Below are positions 13,008 to 25,140 of a stretch of 64,000 nt of DNA, piece by piece. The position numbers were made by a program, and so were the translations under genes. Numbering within the stretch: the stretch's first letter is position 1; every line of letters starts with the position of its first letter. Location: positions 62,001 through 126,000 of the forward strand of contig LLEY01000070.1 in assembly GCA_001414485.1 (NCBI GenBank), read 5' to 3'. The DNA comes from Calycina herbarum (taxonomy: Eukaryota > Ascomycota > Leotiomycetes > Helotiales > Pezizellaceae). Below the pieces are notes generated by a model. The model ran no database searches. It had not been told where the DNA came from and saw only the letters and a list, made by a program, of their open reading frames with translations.

Positions 13008-13605
13008 CTAACTCTGAGTCGCTGACCTTCTCTTGATTCTAAACTGTACCTTCTCGGTGGGGTGTTGGCCTCCAAATCCATCGAACAGTGGGTTCATTTG
13101 CCCAGAAGTTTTGTGATCAGAAAGTATTTCAATATCGAAAAGTGTAGTGATCGTCGCACATGCGGAAATCATAACGTGCTTCGAGAAAAACCTGTCCGGA
13201 CATGACCTTGTTCCACCACCGTAAGGGATCCACATGCCTTCTGTGCCTTCTAAAGAAAACTCCGGATCGCCATCGGTTATAGTACTCGAAATTTTCTGCT
13301 CTTGATTGGTATTTACCTGTTTTTTGTCAAGCTTTATTGGGCCGCTTTGGGGATCATTCGGGTAAACGAGAAACCTATCAGCCCAAAACTCATTCAATGG
13401 GTATGCACCATCTCTGGTGTTCAAGAATAATTATCTGTGTGGGGGGGGCTATTGCCACTAGAAGAACGCTTTCTTTGGGAATCGTCCATTCGTTGATCTG
13501 CAACTCGTCTTTTCCGGTGTAACGCACACAGCTCGTCTGGAGACGCTGTATGTCGTGTCTGTGCTATGGGCACCACGGATGAACTTGGAAGCTTAGGAAT
13601 CCATT
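13008..13605 (-). pseudogene. Frameshifted 3' fragment of a cytochrome P450
   Basis: On the reverse strand, frame 13008-13418 encodes the end of a P450: FWADRFL, then the haem loop WIPYGGGTRSCPDRFFSK and the terminal strand region. The residue after Cys-Pro is Asp where P450s have Gly. Upstream, in another frame (about 13450-13605), the meander strands are recognisable (KDELQINEWTIPKESVLLVA). The two parts are separated by a C8 homopolymer (the G run near 13441-13448) and a second one-base shift near 13430. The K-helix ExxR and everything N-terminal are missing. The copy is not functional as it stands. It lies 850 bp beyond the PKS 3' end in the same orientation and was probably a tailoring oxidase of the cluster. 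Confidence 0.8.
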
Positions 13606-14265
13606 TTTCGGATGCATGGTGGAACTTGGGGCTCACAATTGTATATCTTGTGTTCAACTTGCTGGGCTCCATGGGTCTCTATTGGTTGTTTAGAGTACCA
13701 AAAGTTGTGAGAAAGAAGGCAGAGTAGAAAAGTCTGCATTCTCAAAATCTCGTTAGCGAAATTGTCTGCTGCTATGAGCAGCTCTTATCACTTAACAAAA
13801 ATGTGAAGCGATGTAATTATCTCTCGATTGTGGAATATATTTCTTACTCCGAGAAAATCAAGGATATTTTTACTTTGCTGGGGGTTTAACTCTTGACTCA
13901 ATCTTCCTCGACTTTCTTTCAGCTGTTCTTTCCGGCTTGGCTTCCTCTCCCTTTACCGTCTGACAGCCTTCGGTCTTTCTGTGTCTGTTTGGTTATTGGT
14001 GGCTTTCAGGCTCAGTTTTGGGGCGTGGTGGTGCTGCTGACCTTGGAGATTTTTTTGGTAAAGTGGGGGTAGTACAGGTAACTTTTGGTGCTCTCCTTTG
14101 ATGAAATTGATTCTAAATATGATGTGCTGAGACTCTTTATGAATACGATAAGCATTGGTAATGGAGATGGAACCTAGTGGTATCCAAAACGTTTCCACAT
14201 TTGAAGATTGCTTCTCCTATAAATACCAAAAGTCACAAAATCAAAACATCGGAACCAAAGAATAC
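13606..14265. other. Spacer between P450 relic and PKS 3' end
   Basis: No supported gene. The reverse-strand frame at 13953-14198 has no recognisable domain. The first part of the P450 gene would be expected here and is absent. Confidence 0.4.
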
Positions 14266-17200
14266 TTAATTAACCCACGTCTCCTTCCCAATCTTACTTT
14301 TCCTCGCAACCACGAGTCCAACCTCAATACAACTTGCACCGCCCAAGATCTCAAAGCCTTGCACATCAGCTCCAAACCTTCCCATGATCCAACTTCTTAA
14401 TTCCACTACCAGCAAACTATCAACACCATACTGCACCAACGGTTTCTCAATGTCGATTTCGCCTCCACTTATATTGTTTCCCAATTTCTCAGCGAGGGCT
14501 TTTGTGACAATCGCGCCGGCTTCCCATAAAGTTGCTGCGCTCTTGAATGTACTGGTGACGTCTATGGTTTTTCCGTTCTTTGGATTTTGCGAAAGTTCGG
14601 AAGTTGAAGAAGAACCAGGAATTTGGTGAAGATGTTTGAAGAGGGAACGTGCCATCCATGGCGGGTGGTCGATACCTCGATTTTGGAGGTTGGCTGGATT
14701 TTCAAGACCTACTGCTACTTGGCAAGTTGATTCTGATAGAATTGGGAGTTCGGGGTTGCAGTAATAATCCAGAATAGCGAAAAGGTTCGCGTCTGTGATG
14801 GGAATAAATGGAGTTTCACCAACCCATTTATCCATCAAGTCCTGGTTCTCGCTTAAAGCTCCGCTGGTCAACATGGCCCCGAGATCGATTGATACGGCTT
14901 TTAGACCCCTTGAGATCCGGAATCGAGCAAGCGCATCTTCATAGTTATTCCCAGCGGCGTAGTTTGCTTGCCCTGCGCTTCCTACTATTCCCGCCAACGA
15001 CGACAACACAACAAAGAAATCAAGGTCGTTGGGGAGGAGAGAATGTAAGTTCCAAGATCCTTGGACTTTGGGTTTGATAGCTGATGTCCAGTCTTCGTGG
15101 GTCATATTTTCGAATAAAGCGTCCTTTGTTCGTTAGCATGATGATGCTTCATAAGTGAATTTTCAAAGAAGACTCTTACTCTTAAAACCATGGAACTCTG
15201 GATACACCCAGCGATTGGAGGGAGTGAGAGTCTACAGGCTTCCAAGACCAAGTCCAACGCAGATGGATCAGAGATATCGCAAGCCGGGGTTTGAACATTT
15301 ACACTCTTCATCTTTAGTTCTTCGACCAGTATTTTTGCTTCTGATGAAGTTGCGCCTGACCGAGAGAGCAAGATAAGATTTCTCGCTCCGTTAGACACAA
15401 ACCAACGAGCCATTGATCTACCAACCCCACCAAGACCGCCTGCAATCACATATGTCCTATATTCCTTGAATCGGAAACTAGGTTTAGTATCAAATTCAAC
15501 CTGATGGTAAGTCAGCCAAGCACCACACAAAGAGAACCCGAGTACAAACCTCAACCTTGTCGCTTCTTTCAATCTCTATCACGGTCTTTGTGTTATCAAA
15601 TTTCTCCAATGCACCCCCCAAAAAGGCCTTCTTAATTTCCGACAGATTGTAAATTGATAAATCTTTCCCCAACTGAATTTTCTTCTTTTCGAAAAGATCC
15701 AACACCCCCTGTAGAGCTTTCCTAACTAGAAGTGGTCGTTCCTTAATCAAAGAAGTATAATCCACAGCGCTAAAGGTGAGATTTTTCGCAAAAGCAAACA
15801 TGGGAAGCTGCTTATGGGATTGTATATTCTGGTTACCGATTTCCACGAATCGACCATGGGGTTTAATGCTTTCTAGAGACGAAAGTTGTTTTTCGCCAGT
15901 TAGCGAGTTGAGAATCACATCGGCTCCTTCTCCGCGTGTAGCTTGTTGGATACCAGCGACAAAGGATGTATCTCCGTTGAAGAGAATATGTTCTTCCGGA
16001 AGCTCATATTGCTCTCGGAGAAGTGTCCTTTCATCCTCTGTGGCAACGGTGGTGAAGACGATAGCCCCACATGCAAGAGCAATCTGGATGGAGGCTTGAC
16101 CAACAGGACCGGCCCCGGAATGAATGAGCACGGTTTCGTCTTGCTCAATCCGGGCAATATGAACCAAAGAGTGATATGCGGTTCCAAATGCTGATGGCCA
16201 GGAGGCTGCCTCAACAAAATTCATGCCATCAGGTATTGGAAGAAGCGTACGAGTATCTGATTTGGCAAAATTCTTGAAAGCATGTTCCACATTCCCGCAA
16301 ACACGATCGCCAAGTTGGAATCCACATTTGACACTAACTTGACTGACAATTCCGGAAATCTCAGAACCGCGAAGTATGCCACGTTCTTTCCCAAAAGCGA
16401 TTTGTTTGTCTTTCGAATTGACACCAATAGCCTTGACTTCGATCTCGACTTCGCCTTCTTGAAGAGGCCTGTCAAATCCCGAGTCTTCAACCAAGCACAT
16501 CGAGTCCACTTGACCAGTGGATCCCATAACCAGCTTAAGTGAAGGGCAAGTATCCAACGCCTTGATTGATTTACTCCTCGCAAGTGACATTTCGTTGATA
16601 TCCAAACTAAGTCGATTTGCTTCCACCAAACGGGGTATTTGAAGTCTTCCATTCTTTTGAATAAAGGTCAACTCGCCAATATCGCTTTCCTGAAGCAATG
16701 TCGCGCGAAGAACATCAAAAATTGTCTTTGCGGTTAAGGATTTGTTGATTCCAGGCTTTTCTAGGGCCAAAGTGCTGAAGTTCAATCCCAAAAATTCATT
16801 TCGAACTGTCTTCGAAAGCCCATCTACTATGGCGTGGTCTGGAGTTTCGTTGTCGCTAACCCAAAGTATACCTTCGCTCGCACCACACATCCATTGCAGT
16901 GCTTTCAGATGCTCCAAACTGAGATTTGGAAGGTGTGACTTTTCAAGATCGGCAAGAATGATGTGGTACAGGCCAGTTTGAATATTTCCCAGCGCGAGAT
17001 CGGAAATCCTTTTGCTTTCGCAACTGGGACATCCATTAGTCTTCAACAGAGTCTTGAGCTCGACGGCAACAGCTTCTTCATTCTCGGAAGGTGTATCGGA
17101 AAGCACCAAAACAAATTCTGGGAATACGATCCAATCCTCGCCGCCGCCAGTAGCTGTTGAGACGATCACACTACATGAACGACACTGATCATTCTCATAG

Positions 17201-20200
17201 TCAGAAAGAATGAGATCAGTCCCACTGAACCCCTGACCGCTCAAAACACTGTTCCATCTCTCTGTCGTAATAAAGGGACTCCACTGACGGAACTCCTCAA
17301 CACCCAGCCACCAACCGGGTAATAACCCAAATACAAAATTAGCATAAATAGTTTCAGGACTGGTGACTTCATAAAGCATCAATTTCCCACCTGGCTTCAA
17401 CAAGTTCCTCGTATTACGAATCGTAGCACTGATATCCTTGGTAGCATGCAGCACATTTGCAGCAATGATGAGATCATACGATTCGTTCTCGAACCCCTGG
17501 CTCTCGGGATCAACTTCGATGTTGAAAGTTTTGAAATTCATATTCGTACATCTCTCAAACTTCTCACGAGCCTTCTCAAAGAAAGAAGCCGAGATATCTG
17601 TGAAATCGTAGGTGTCGTAACGTCTTTCCCTATCTCCAGACACCAATGTTCGCATGATCATCTCCGTGGTTCCACCTGTCCCAGCGCCGATCTCGAGAAC
17701 TTTCATACCTGGGTTTTTGTGAACGGCCGCATCGAGGTATTTAGCGAATTGCTGCATGCAATTTGCACTTTCATTCATATCCTCGTAAAACTCCGTGGCT
17801 AGAGTACCATTGAAGAGAAGGGAGAGGATATCAACTTTCCCATTGATGATACCATCCAGTGCCTCGACGACTGCAACGTAAAGTGGACCTTGTCTATTGG
17901 TATTGCGTATGCGGTCACAGGCCTGTTTGAATAAGAGTTCGTCATTGACAAGTTCATTCCAGACAACAATTTTAGCCAGTGTCGAAGTTTCTTGGAACAA
18001 TTTTACTACCTTGGCCATCCACTCTTGATATCTTTGTAGATGAGGTCTTGTGGGTTCGAGATCCGAAGGAGGCGAAGATAGACTTCTCTGCATCGAAGCA
18101 TGAAGCAATATATTGAGGTCGTGAAAGAATTCAATTGGTTCATCATCTTTCGGAATCTCCTGGCAGAATTGTAAGAGTGCCGTCTGACTAAGAAGGTCGA
18201 GATCCGGCTTCCAAGCTACCCCACAGCAAAGTTGGGGTGCTGGTTCCACTTCTGCCGAGAGAGTTTGGGATATGTTGGTCATTTCTAGACCATCAATCCG
18301 CAGGAGCAAGGTTTGCGCGTCCTCATCCAATACTCTCAAAGTGCTTTCTGTGATGCGGCCATCTAGATGTGCACGAGCGGTTGCTTTGAGGGATTTCTCA
18401 TCATTGCTCATCCCCGTTTTCGAAATCCACATGCTGTTCACTCGAGTTGGGAGGCCCAAGTCAAGTTTATCTTGACATCCATTCGTCAAAGCAGCAAATG
18501 CAAGCTGAAAAATACCATCCAAAGTAGTGGGATGAATGATGTGTGGTTCTAGGTAATCTTGATAGATGTTGATACCCGCAGTAGCGGCATAATCCTCGCC
18601 AGCTAGAATGTCTGCAAAACGCTGGAAGGCTTTCCCATAATCATAACCAGCTTTCCGCAAGAAATTAAACATGTTTCTGGGAATGATGGTGTTAGGACAG
18701 AGACTCTTGATGTTTTCAAAATCTTCAAGATGTGCTTGTCGGTTGGTAGAAGTAAGAGAGACGGTCTTTCCTCTGGGTACACCTGCCTTTTTGTAAGTAA
18801 TGTGCGAAAACGTTTAGGACAATAACATTCATTCTCTGAGAACGTTTAGAAGAAGCAAGAAAACGTATTCTCAATTCTTCTAAATGCTCTTGCACAATAG
18901 TTGAAATTGTGTCAGAATTCTGGGGCAATGGAAGGATGGTGTAGGCAGAGTAAAGCCGGGGGTCTTACTCCTTTGCCAAGATGATAACTCTTCAGCAGGC
19001 AACTTGTATTCAACTTGTATGTTTCCACGACAGACCTCAGTCCAATGTCCAACGAAGGTAGATATTCTGAACTCATACCAAGTAGTAGAAGTGGCTGTAA
19101 TTTGCTCAAGCGGATGAAGAAAGCATTGTGTTTCTAGACCTTCGGGGGTGGTTGGAATTGTCATTGGAGCAATGAAGGTTGCATCCTTGATACAAAAGCC
19201 TTTGACAAGGCGAGAGTGATCGGCCAATTGATTGGCAGCTTCAATTGCCATGCACAACATTCCGGCAGCTGGATACAGCGTTGAACCGCCGACTTTGTGG
19301 TCCACAACCCATGGTAACTCCGACACTTTAACAAAATTCCTCCACCTAGCTTCATTGGGATTCCAATCGGCTACGTGTGTCCCAAGGAGATCATTTTTAG
19401 CGACTTTTCTAAGCCGTAAACCTTGACTCAAGCGTGATTCGGACCAGTAAGACTTCGAATGGTCGAACGGGTATTCTGGGAGGTCGACAAGAGGCTTTAA
19501 ATCCGTACAATGTTCCATTTGATTTACACGAAGTAAATTGATGGGATATCCCAGAGAGTGGAGATTTCCCATAGCTGTCAAAGTTGTCGTCATGGCGCTG
19601 TGATTTCGAACCAAAGCAGAGAAGTAGCGTATGCTGCTGCTTTTACCTTGTGTCACAAGGGTGTCTCTTATGGGTCCTTGTAATGCAGAATGTGGTCCGA
19701 TTTCTAGTAAGTCATTGACATACGCGAGATCTCGGTGAGTTCCATTGAGCTTCTTTCTTATTTTACCAGTATTGATACGGAATTTTGTGAGCGCCTTTGC
19801 AAAGTTGACCGGTGAAACCATATTTGCAACCCAATATTTTCCACAAGATAATTCTTGGGGAGGAACTCGCGATCCTGTCAGAGAAGATATCATGTCCACG
19901 CCTGATTTTGGTTTAATTTCATCGGATTCTAAATTGTCGAGAAGGCCCAAATATTCATCTGCGATGGCGTTCATCATCGGGGAATGATAAGCAACTGGGA
20001 CATCTAGTACACGAGCGAAAATAGCGTCTTCGTCCAGTAACTGCTTTAAAAAATTGATATCGGCTTTCCTTCCCGAGATTGTAGTACTTTTCGGACTATT
20101 CACACAAGCAACGGTGAGACTTTGTCGATTGGTTTCTCTGAGAACGAGTTGGAAGTATGGCATAACTTGCTCTTCAGAAATACCGACAGCCATCATAGCT

Positions 20201-23200
20201 CCCCGGTCTTCTCTACTTGAAGCAGCGAGCTGCGACGACAGAAGACCTCGGAAGTATGAAATGCGACAAGCCGCCTTAGCTGAAATAGCGCCTGTGGTAT
20301 ACCTGGAATGATTTAGCGATAAACACTTCAGGTTCGTACCTGCCCATCTAGCTCATTGTCCCAACTTTTTAAGGTAACTTATGTAAATTATCCTGAATAC
20401 TTGGAACAATTCAAAATATTACCCTATGTGTTTAGAGCAACCATGTTTCATTGTTCTAAAGTATTTAGGGCAATACCAAAATTGTGCTGAACTTCCTATA
20501 TCGTAAAGAAAGTTAAACTTACGCAGAAGCGATCTCCCCACTGGAATGACCAACCACGACAGTGGGGGTGACACCGAAGTGCCTTAACAGAGCCACTACC
20601 GCGATTTGGATAGCAGTGCAAATAGGTTGACTGAATTCTGGTTGACTGATTGAAGAAGTCAACTTGTCTCGAAGAAGCTCATCTAAAAAGGTCAGTTGTG
20701 ACAATCAAGAGAAGGATCATCACTTACCCATCAACGACCATTGACAGCCAATATCCTGAAGGTGTTCTGAAAACTGTAGAAGAGAGTCTTTGAATACTGG
20801 AAACGATAATAATTCTCTACCCATAGCAAACCACTGAGCCCCTTGTCCTGTGAAAACAAATCCCAGCCGAGGTTCGGAAACACATGTTTGCTTTGGGGAA
20901 AGATGGGGTTGGAGCCCACTCATCTCACGAATCGAATTCATCAGCGCCCAGGTTCGGCATTGAAACTTTGTTCGCCGTGAATTCAAAGTATAAGCTAAGT
21001 TCCTGAATTGATTGTCGACTTCCATCGAGATAGATGATTTCTTGTATGTGTGGTGCTCATACTGATCCGTAACAGTATTCAGAGCCTTCTCATCAATCGC
21101 CGACCAAGTCAACAGGAGAGGGCGATTGTTATCGGAGGGTATTGAGCCACTCTCAGAGCTTTGTGTATTGTATCCCTCATCAGAGATGGCGGGTGACTTT
21201 GGCGTGCCTAGGTTGGGAGGATGGACAACGGTCTGATGGTTGCCCAGTAAATTTCGAGCTTGGAGGTAATGGAAAGCATCGTCTAACAAGCAGTGTTATT
21301 AACTCCAGATTCCAAATACTCCACGAGACGAACAACGTACCTAAAACAACATGCTGTGGATGATCCCGGAGTCAGTATTGCCCTTTCTAGAGGTATGTTT
21401 GAGGAAAAGGAGGATAGAACAGAGTTATGAGAGGATGTAAGTTGTCTGAGGAAGAAATGGTGTCTTAATCCTCCTATAACAACCTGAAAGAGGAAAATAG
21501 AACTAGAGATTACTCACACTATTTGAACCACCAAATCCGAAGGAATTAACCGAGGCGCGGCGTAGACCATCACTAGGCCAAGCAGTTGCTTCAATGGGAA
21601 ACTGTTCTCTGTTATTAAGCATGAGTAGTGAAAGGGAGTCCGTTCTGGTCAAACATACCTCAAGGTTCTGAAATTTATGGTCGATTTTGGTGTTCAACTT
21701 CTCGAAGTTGGCGTTTGGTGTTATCAACCCATTCTCAAGTATGAGCACTGTCTTTATTATTCCACCAAGACCACTGCATCCTTCTAAATGTCCGATTATG
21801 GACTTGACCGCCCCACTAAATTTTCGATATATTAGGATAGTAAGAGAGACGGGCTTTCTTTTGAGTACACCCCCTTTCGTAAATATTGTGCGAAAGGGTC
21901 TAGGACAAAATCGTCTATTGTCCGACGCGGTCTAGAAGAATCGAGAAATCGACTTCTCAATTCTTCTAAACGCTCTCGCACAATGATTTAGATTGTATAA
22001 GAGTTCCTAATGAAGGGGATGTACGCAGAGCAAAGCTCGGGATTGTTACCCACGGACCGAACGGAGCTACTTACATGTAGAACGGCTCTTCAGGACTGCG
22101 AAACTTTCTAAAGCAGGCACCTATTGCATGCGCCTCGATAGGGTCTAATTGTCCACATAAACATCATAATTTGCTTGTGGTAGGGATAATTTGATACGTA
22201 CCTCCTGCGGCAGTGCCAGTGCCGTGCGCTTCCATAAATCTCGTAACAGACATGTCCAGGTTTGCTTTAGCATAAGTCTCTCTTATCAAGCTTTCTTGTG
22301 CTTCTGGGCTTGGCTGTGTGATTTGAGCGGTTCTTCCATCAGAATTTGATCCACAAGAACGAATCACAGCACGAATGTTGTCTCCATCACGGATTGCGTC
22401 CGACACTCGTTTGAGGACAATGACACTCACGCCCTCGCCTCTTCCATAACCATTCCCGCGTTCGTCAAAACTGAAGCATTTCCCGTCTGGTGATAGAAAA
22501 CTCATTTTCGACAGAAGTAACATCCAATCGATATTTAGGATCAGATTGCTGCCAGCAACGAGACTCTGGACAATAGTTAGAGGTGTGCAAAGAGTTTCGG
22601 AATGAGATTTACCATATTTGCATCTCCATTTCTCAGACCTTGGCATGCAACATCCAATGCCATCAAACTACTCGAGCACGCAGAATCGACATTGAAAGAG
22701 GCACCATGCAGATTGTAGAACCAGCTAATGCGGTTTGCTAGCATATTTGGCGATAACCCACTGCGGAAGATCTCGAAGTCAGTATTGCCTTTTCTAGAAG
22801 TATGTCTGAGGAAGTAACAGGGTAATGGGGAGAAAACAAAGCCGTCTAAGGAGGAAATAGTGTCTCAATCCTCTTGAAACAATCCGAAAAGGGAAACAGT
22901 AACTCGGAGAATACCCACTTTGCACCATAACTAGAACCATTCTCGGGGTCTTTCGCGTTGATACTCTTGTAGTCGTCGGTAAAGGATGCAGAATAAACAG
23001 AAGTGCTCGAGTGTGAAATCTCATTTATGGAAATCCCGGCTAACTAGATTAGTCTTTATAACACCCACTCAACAGAGACAACATACCACTTTCAAGTGCT
23101 CTATAACTCGCTTCCAACAATAGTCGTTGTTGGGGGTCTAAGCCGGCAGCCTCCGTTGCAGATATAGAAAAGAATGGTGCATCAAATGCAGCAATATCTT

Positions 23201-23478
23201 CTTTTATGAAGTGACCACTAAGGCCATTGAGCTGTTTTCTTGTCAGTGTGATCAATCGTCTTCAGCATTAGGGTGCATACCGTGTCTGTTCTTGTTTTAT
23301 CCTGATGATAGAATGAGGGAGCTTCCATTCTCTCGGGGGGTATTTTGGTTGAGAGACATCTTCCTTCTAGCAAAGATTTCCAAAAAGAGTCTGGAGAGGT
23401 TGCCTCTTGAGGGAACTTCAGTGCCATGCCAATAATAGCGATTGACTCCAACTCGTCGGGAATAGGTGGGGAATCCAT
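14266..23478 (-). CDS. Highly reducing type I polyketide synthase, complete (2570 aa)
   Basis: Exons, 5' to 3': 23281-23478, 23087-23231, 22919-23039, 22613-22760, 22202-22565, 22075-22144, 21659-21815, 21518-21601, 21341-21353, 20728-21282, 20523-20682, 18969-20302, 15550-18734, 15180-15500, 14266-15123; total 7713 nt, one open frame. Domains: KS about 10-430 (Cys183 in DSACSSS, His318 in EAHGTGT, His358); AT about 572-890 (Ser665 in GHSSGE); DH about 975-1270 (His1007, Asp1189); C-methyltransferase about 1400-1620 ([12 protein letters not shown] at 1463); ER about 1850-2170 ([10 protein letters not shown] near 1988); KR about 2190-2400 (GGLGGVG, Tyr2340); ACP (Ser2521 in GVDSL). All catalytic residues I can check are present and there is no thioesterase, so release needs a partner; the hydrolase 723 bp upstream fits. 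Five introns are unusually long (see introner entries) and exon 9 is only 13 nt. The product should be a reduced, methylated chain; its structure cannot be read from sequence. Confidence 0.95.
18735..18968 (-). mobile_element. Introner-like element, family A copy 1 (PKS intron 12, 234 bp)
   Basis: The intron interrupts the DH domain. Imperfect inverted repeats of about 40 bp (AGTAAGA...CTTT...TACACC) lie at 18756-18800 and about 18925-18969. The GTAAGA of the outer terminus is itself the splice donor; the acceptor lies 21 bp beyond the other terminus. Inner palindromes repeat a core like AACGTTTAGAAGAA, so the transcript could fold into one long hairpin. It resembles 21816-22074 across its length in the same orientation. 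Confidence 0.8.
20303..20522 (-). mobile_element. Long intron with MITE-like core, family C (PKS intron 11, 220 bp)
   Basis: It splits the AT domain just after GHSSGEIAS. Its middle (about 20420-20482) shares a core with the intergenic repeat at 25141-25273: an ATTACCC-like phrase, TTTAGARCAA, CATGTT, then TTTAGGG and AATAYYAAA. Inner inverted repeats (GGAACAATTC / GTTCTAAA-type) suggest a hairpin. The similarity does not obviously reach the splice sites, so this may be a small element inserted in an older intron. Confidence 0.55.
21341..21353 (-). other. 13-nt PKS microexon
   Basis: CATGTTGTTTTAG lies between intron 8 (21354-21517) and intron 9 (21283-21340). Only with it does the KS end read SNSHVVLDDAF in frame, the usual phrase after the GFGGSN motif. 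It is already counted as PKS exon 9. Confidence 0.8.
21354..21517 (-). mobile_element. Introner-like element, family B copy 2 (PKS intron 8, 164 bp)
   Basis: It runs from donor GTGAGTAATCTC to acceptor CATCCACAG near the KS end. It aligns from donor to acceptor with PKS intron 3 (22761-22918) and, more weakly, with NRPS-like intron 2 (29389-29536). Shared blocks: GGATT(A/G)AGACAC, CTCAAACATACCTCTAGAAA and ATACTGACTCC near the 3' end; the last contains a CTGAC branch site. Confidence 0.85.
21816..22074 (-). mobile_element. Introner-like element, family A copy 2 (PKS intron 6, 259 bp)
   Basis: It splits the KS domain before the third catalytic His. Bases 21838-22055 match family A copy 1: AGTAAGAGAGACGG at one end, TACACC, GTGCGAAA, TCTAGGACAA and TCAATTCTTCTAAACGCTC inside, and a GCAGAGCAAAGC-like end. 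About 19-22 bp of other sequence lies on each side, including donor GTAAGT and a branch-like CCTAAT before the acceptor. Confidence 0.8.
22761..22918 (-). mobile_element. Introner-like element, family B copy 1 (PKS intron 3, 158 bp)
   Basis: The intron runs from donor GTGGGTATTCTC to acceptor CTTCCGCAG and interrupts the KS about 28 residues before the catalytic Cys. It aligns across its whole length with 21354-21517, for example TTGAGACACTATTTCCTCC, GACATACTTCTAGAAAAGG and CAATACTGACTTCGAGATC. Confidence 0.85.
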
Positions 23479-24201
23479 GGTAGCACTTCGATTTGCTTGG
23501 GATGCAGTTTGTTCTTCTACTTGGGTTCAAGAATTTATATAGGGGCGACCAAACCAAATTGAAAGATCCCTCGATGTGTCCGCCTAAGAATTTGAACGTC
23601 ACCGACTTTAATGGGATTAAGGATTTTTTTTTCTTGCAGACAACAATTTCGGTTGAAGACAATATCACAAATTGGATTTGGAGAATGAAATTTATCACAT
23701 TTAAAGCAGCTTGAAGGAAAGTTGTCAGTCCAAAAAGCCAAATTGACACTAAACGAGCAGGGAGCAATCCTACACCGCCAATAAGGGTCCTTCTGCTGAG
23801 AAGACGTTTTAGGAAGGACTCCTCGCCTACGAGTCGCACATTGTAGTCCAGTCAAGTGTCGTCAAAGATGGGATCGGTGATGACTTGAGAACTTGGGCAA
23901 TGAAGTGTCCGAAGTATGGGTCTTATCTACTGTGCCGCTCGGGCTCGTAAGCTGTGCATAGACAGGTCAACGGGTTACCACAGAGTCCAACTGCCGTTGA
24001 GAATCCACAAGCTAAACCTGATTTATTCAACACTTTCGTGGCTTTTATTTCTATCAGGACTAGCTTAAAAGTACCAATGGTTGACTCGAAACTTTTGGAC
24101 AAAGTGCTACTACATAAGTAGAAATTGTCCAGAAGAAGGCCCAAATATCCAATGATAGACAATCAACATTGAGAATCAACATACTTCTACACCAGAACAA
24201 C
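23479..24201. promoter_or_regulatory. Divergent promoter region of PKS and hydrolase
   Basis: This 723-bp space separates the start codons of two divergently transcribed genes and so must hold both promoters. No coding frame is convincing. I could not assign a factor-binding site with confidence. Shared control of the pair is an inference from the layout. Confidence 0.5.
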
Positions 24202-25066
24202 ATGCGCTTCTTATGTCTCCATGGCAAAGGCACCAGCAACAAGGTACTTTCTAGACATGAAACCATTGAAAGAAATCAGTACTAACTTGAGAAAATATTA
24301 CAGGTTCTCGAAATGCAAATTGGTAGGTGATAATGGCAGAAAATGTCTCATCTTCGAAAATCTCGTCGGTTAACATATCGAAGCAACGTTGAGAAATGAG
24401 ATTGGAGGAAACCACACGTATGACTTTGCGGAAGGCTCTTTCCTGGTCGAAGCCGAACCAGGTATGTTGATTGCTGTAAGGCACAGTGTTGGAAGGGAAG
24501 TCTACTGATTTTCCGCAGGCATCAAACATCTATTCCCGGCTGAAGATGAATACTTTTCCTATTTCGAACCCGCCAGAACAGGAAGTCTCGCCACCGCGTT
24601 GGCTGACCTGGAGAACTATATTGCCACCGAAGGGCCTTTCGGAGGGATTATCGGCTTCTCCGCCGGGGCTGGCTTGGCTGCAACGTTGATACTTCGAGCT
24701 GCATCCAACGGTATGAACGCGGCGCCGTTTCAATGTGCAATTTTTCTGTCCGCAATGGTGCCATTCGATGAAGATCTGAAGCAAGAAAATGGCGCTGTCG
24801 AATTGTTGGAGCTTCCGACAGGTCAAAAAAGGATCGAGATCCCTACTGCTCATATATGGGGTTCCAATGACGAATGGCAAGGCAAAGCGGAAATATTAGC
24901 AGGCATGTGCAAGGAGGAGAACAGATCCATTTATGTCCATCAAGGAGGACATGAGGTCCCCAGTAGCTCCAGGTCAAGGGACGCAGTTACCAAGGCGGCA
25001 CATATCGTCAAAAGGGCGATCTGCTTGGCTGAAGATGAGCATGTTATTTGCAGGGAGCGCTTGTAG
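24202..25066 (+). CDS. FSH-type serine hydrolase (LovG-like), likely polyketide-releasing
   Basis: Four exons (24202-24243, 24304-24322, 24384-24461, 24519-25066; introns 60, 61 and 57 bp) give 228 residues. The start MRFLCLHGKGTSN has the LHG motif typical of the FSH1 alpha/beta-hydrolase family. The nucleophile is Ser94 in GFSAG; likely acid Asp164 (WGSNDEW) and His191 (HQGGHEVP) complete the triad. Length is normal for the family. Fungal members next to highly reducing PKS genes (LovG is the known case) free the chain from the ACP; the divergent position beside a PKS without thioesterase supports that role. All four exons agree in phase. Direct proof of substrate is not visible. Confidence 0.9.
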
Positions 25067-25140
25067 GGCCAAATGGTAAGAGGAAGGAGCTTTGCGATGA
25101 ACAGCAAAGCGGCAGTATGTACTTTGAGTTCCACAAGTTT

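Noticed and set aside
13953..14198. Reverse frame of 81 codons after the PKS
   Set aside because: No domain and no splice support; too short to explain.
18725..18928. Reverse frame in PKS DH region as a separate protein
   Set aside because: It lies in the family A introner-like intron; the spliced PKS reads through in frame without it.
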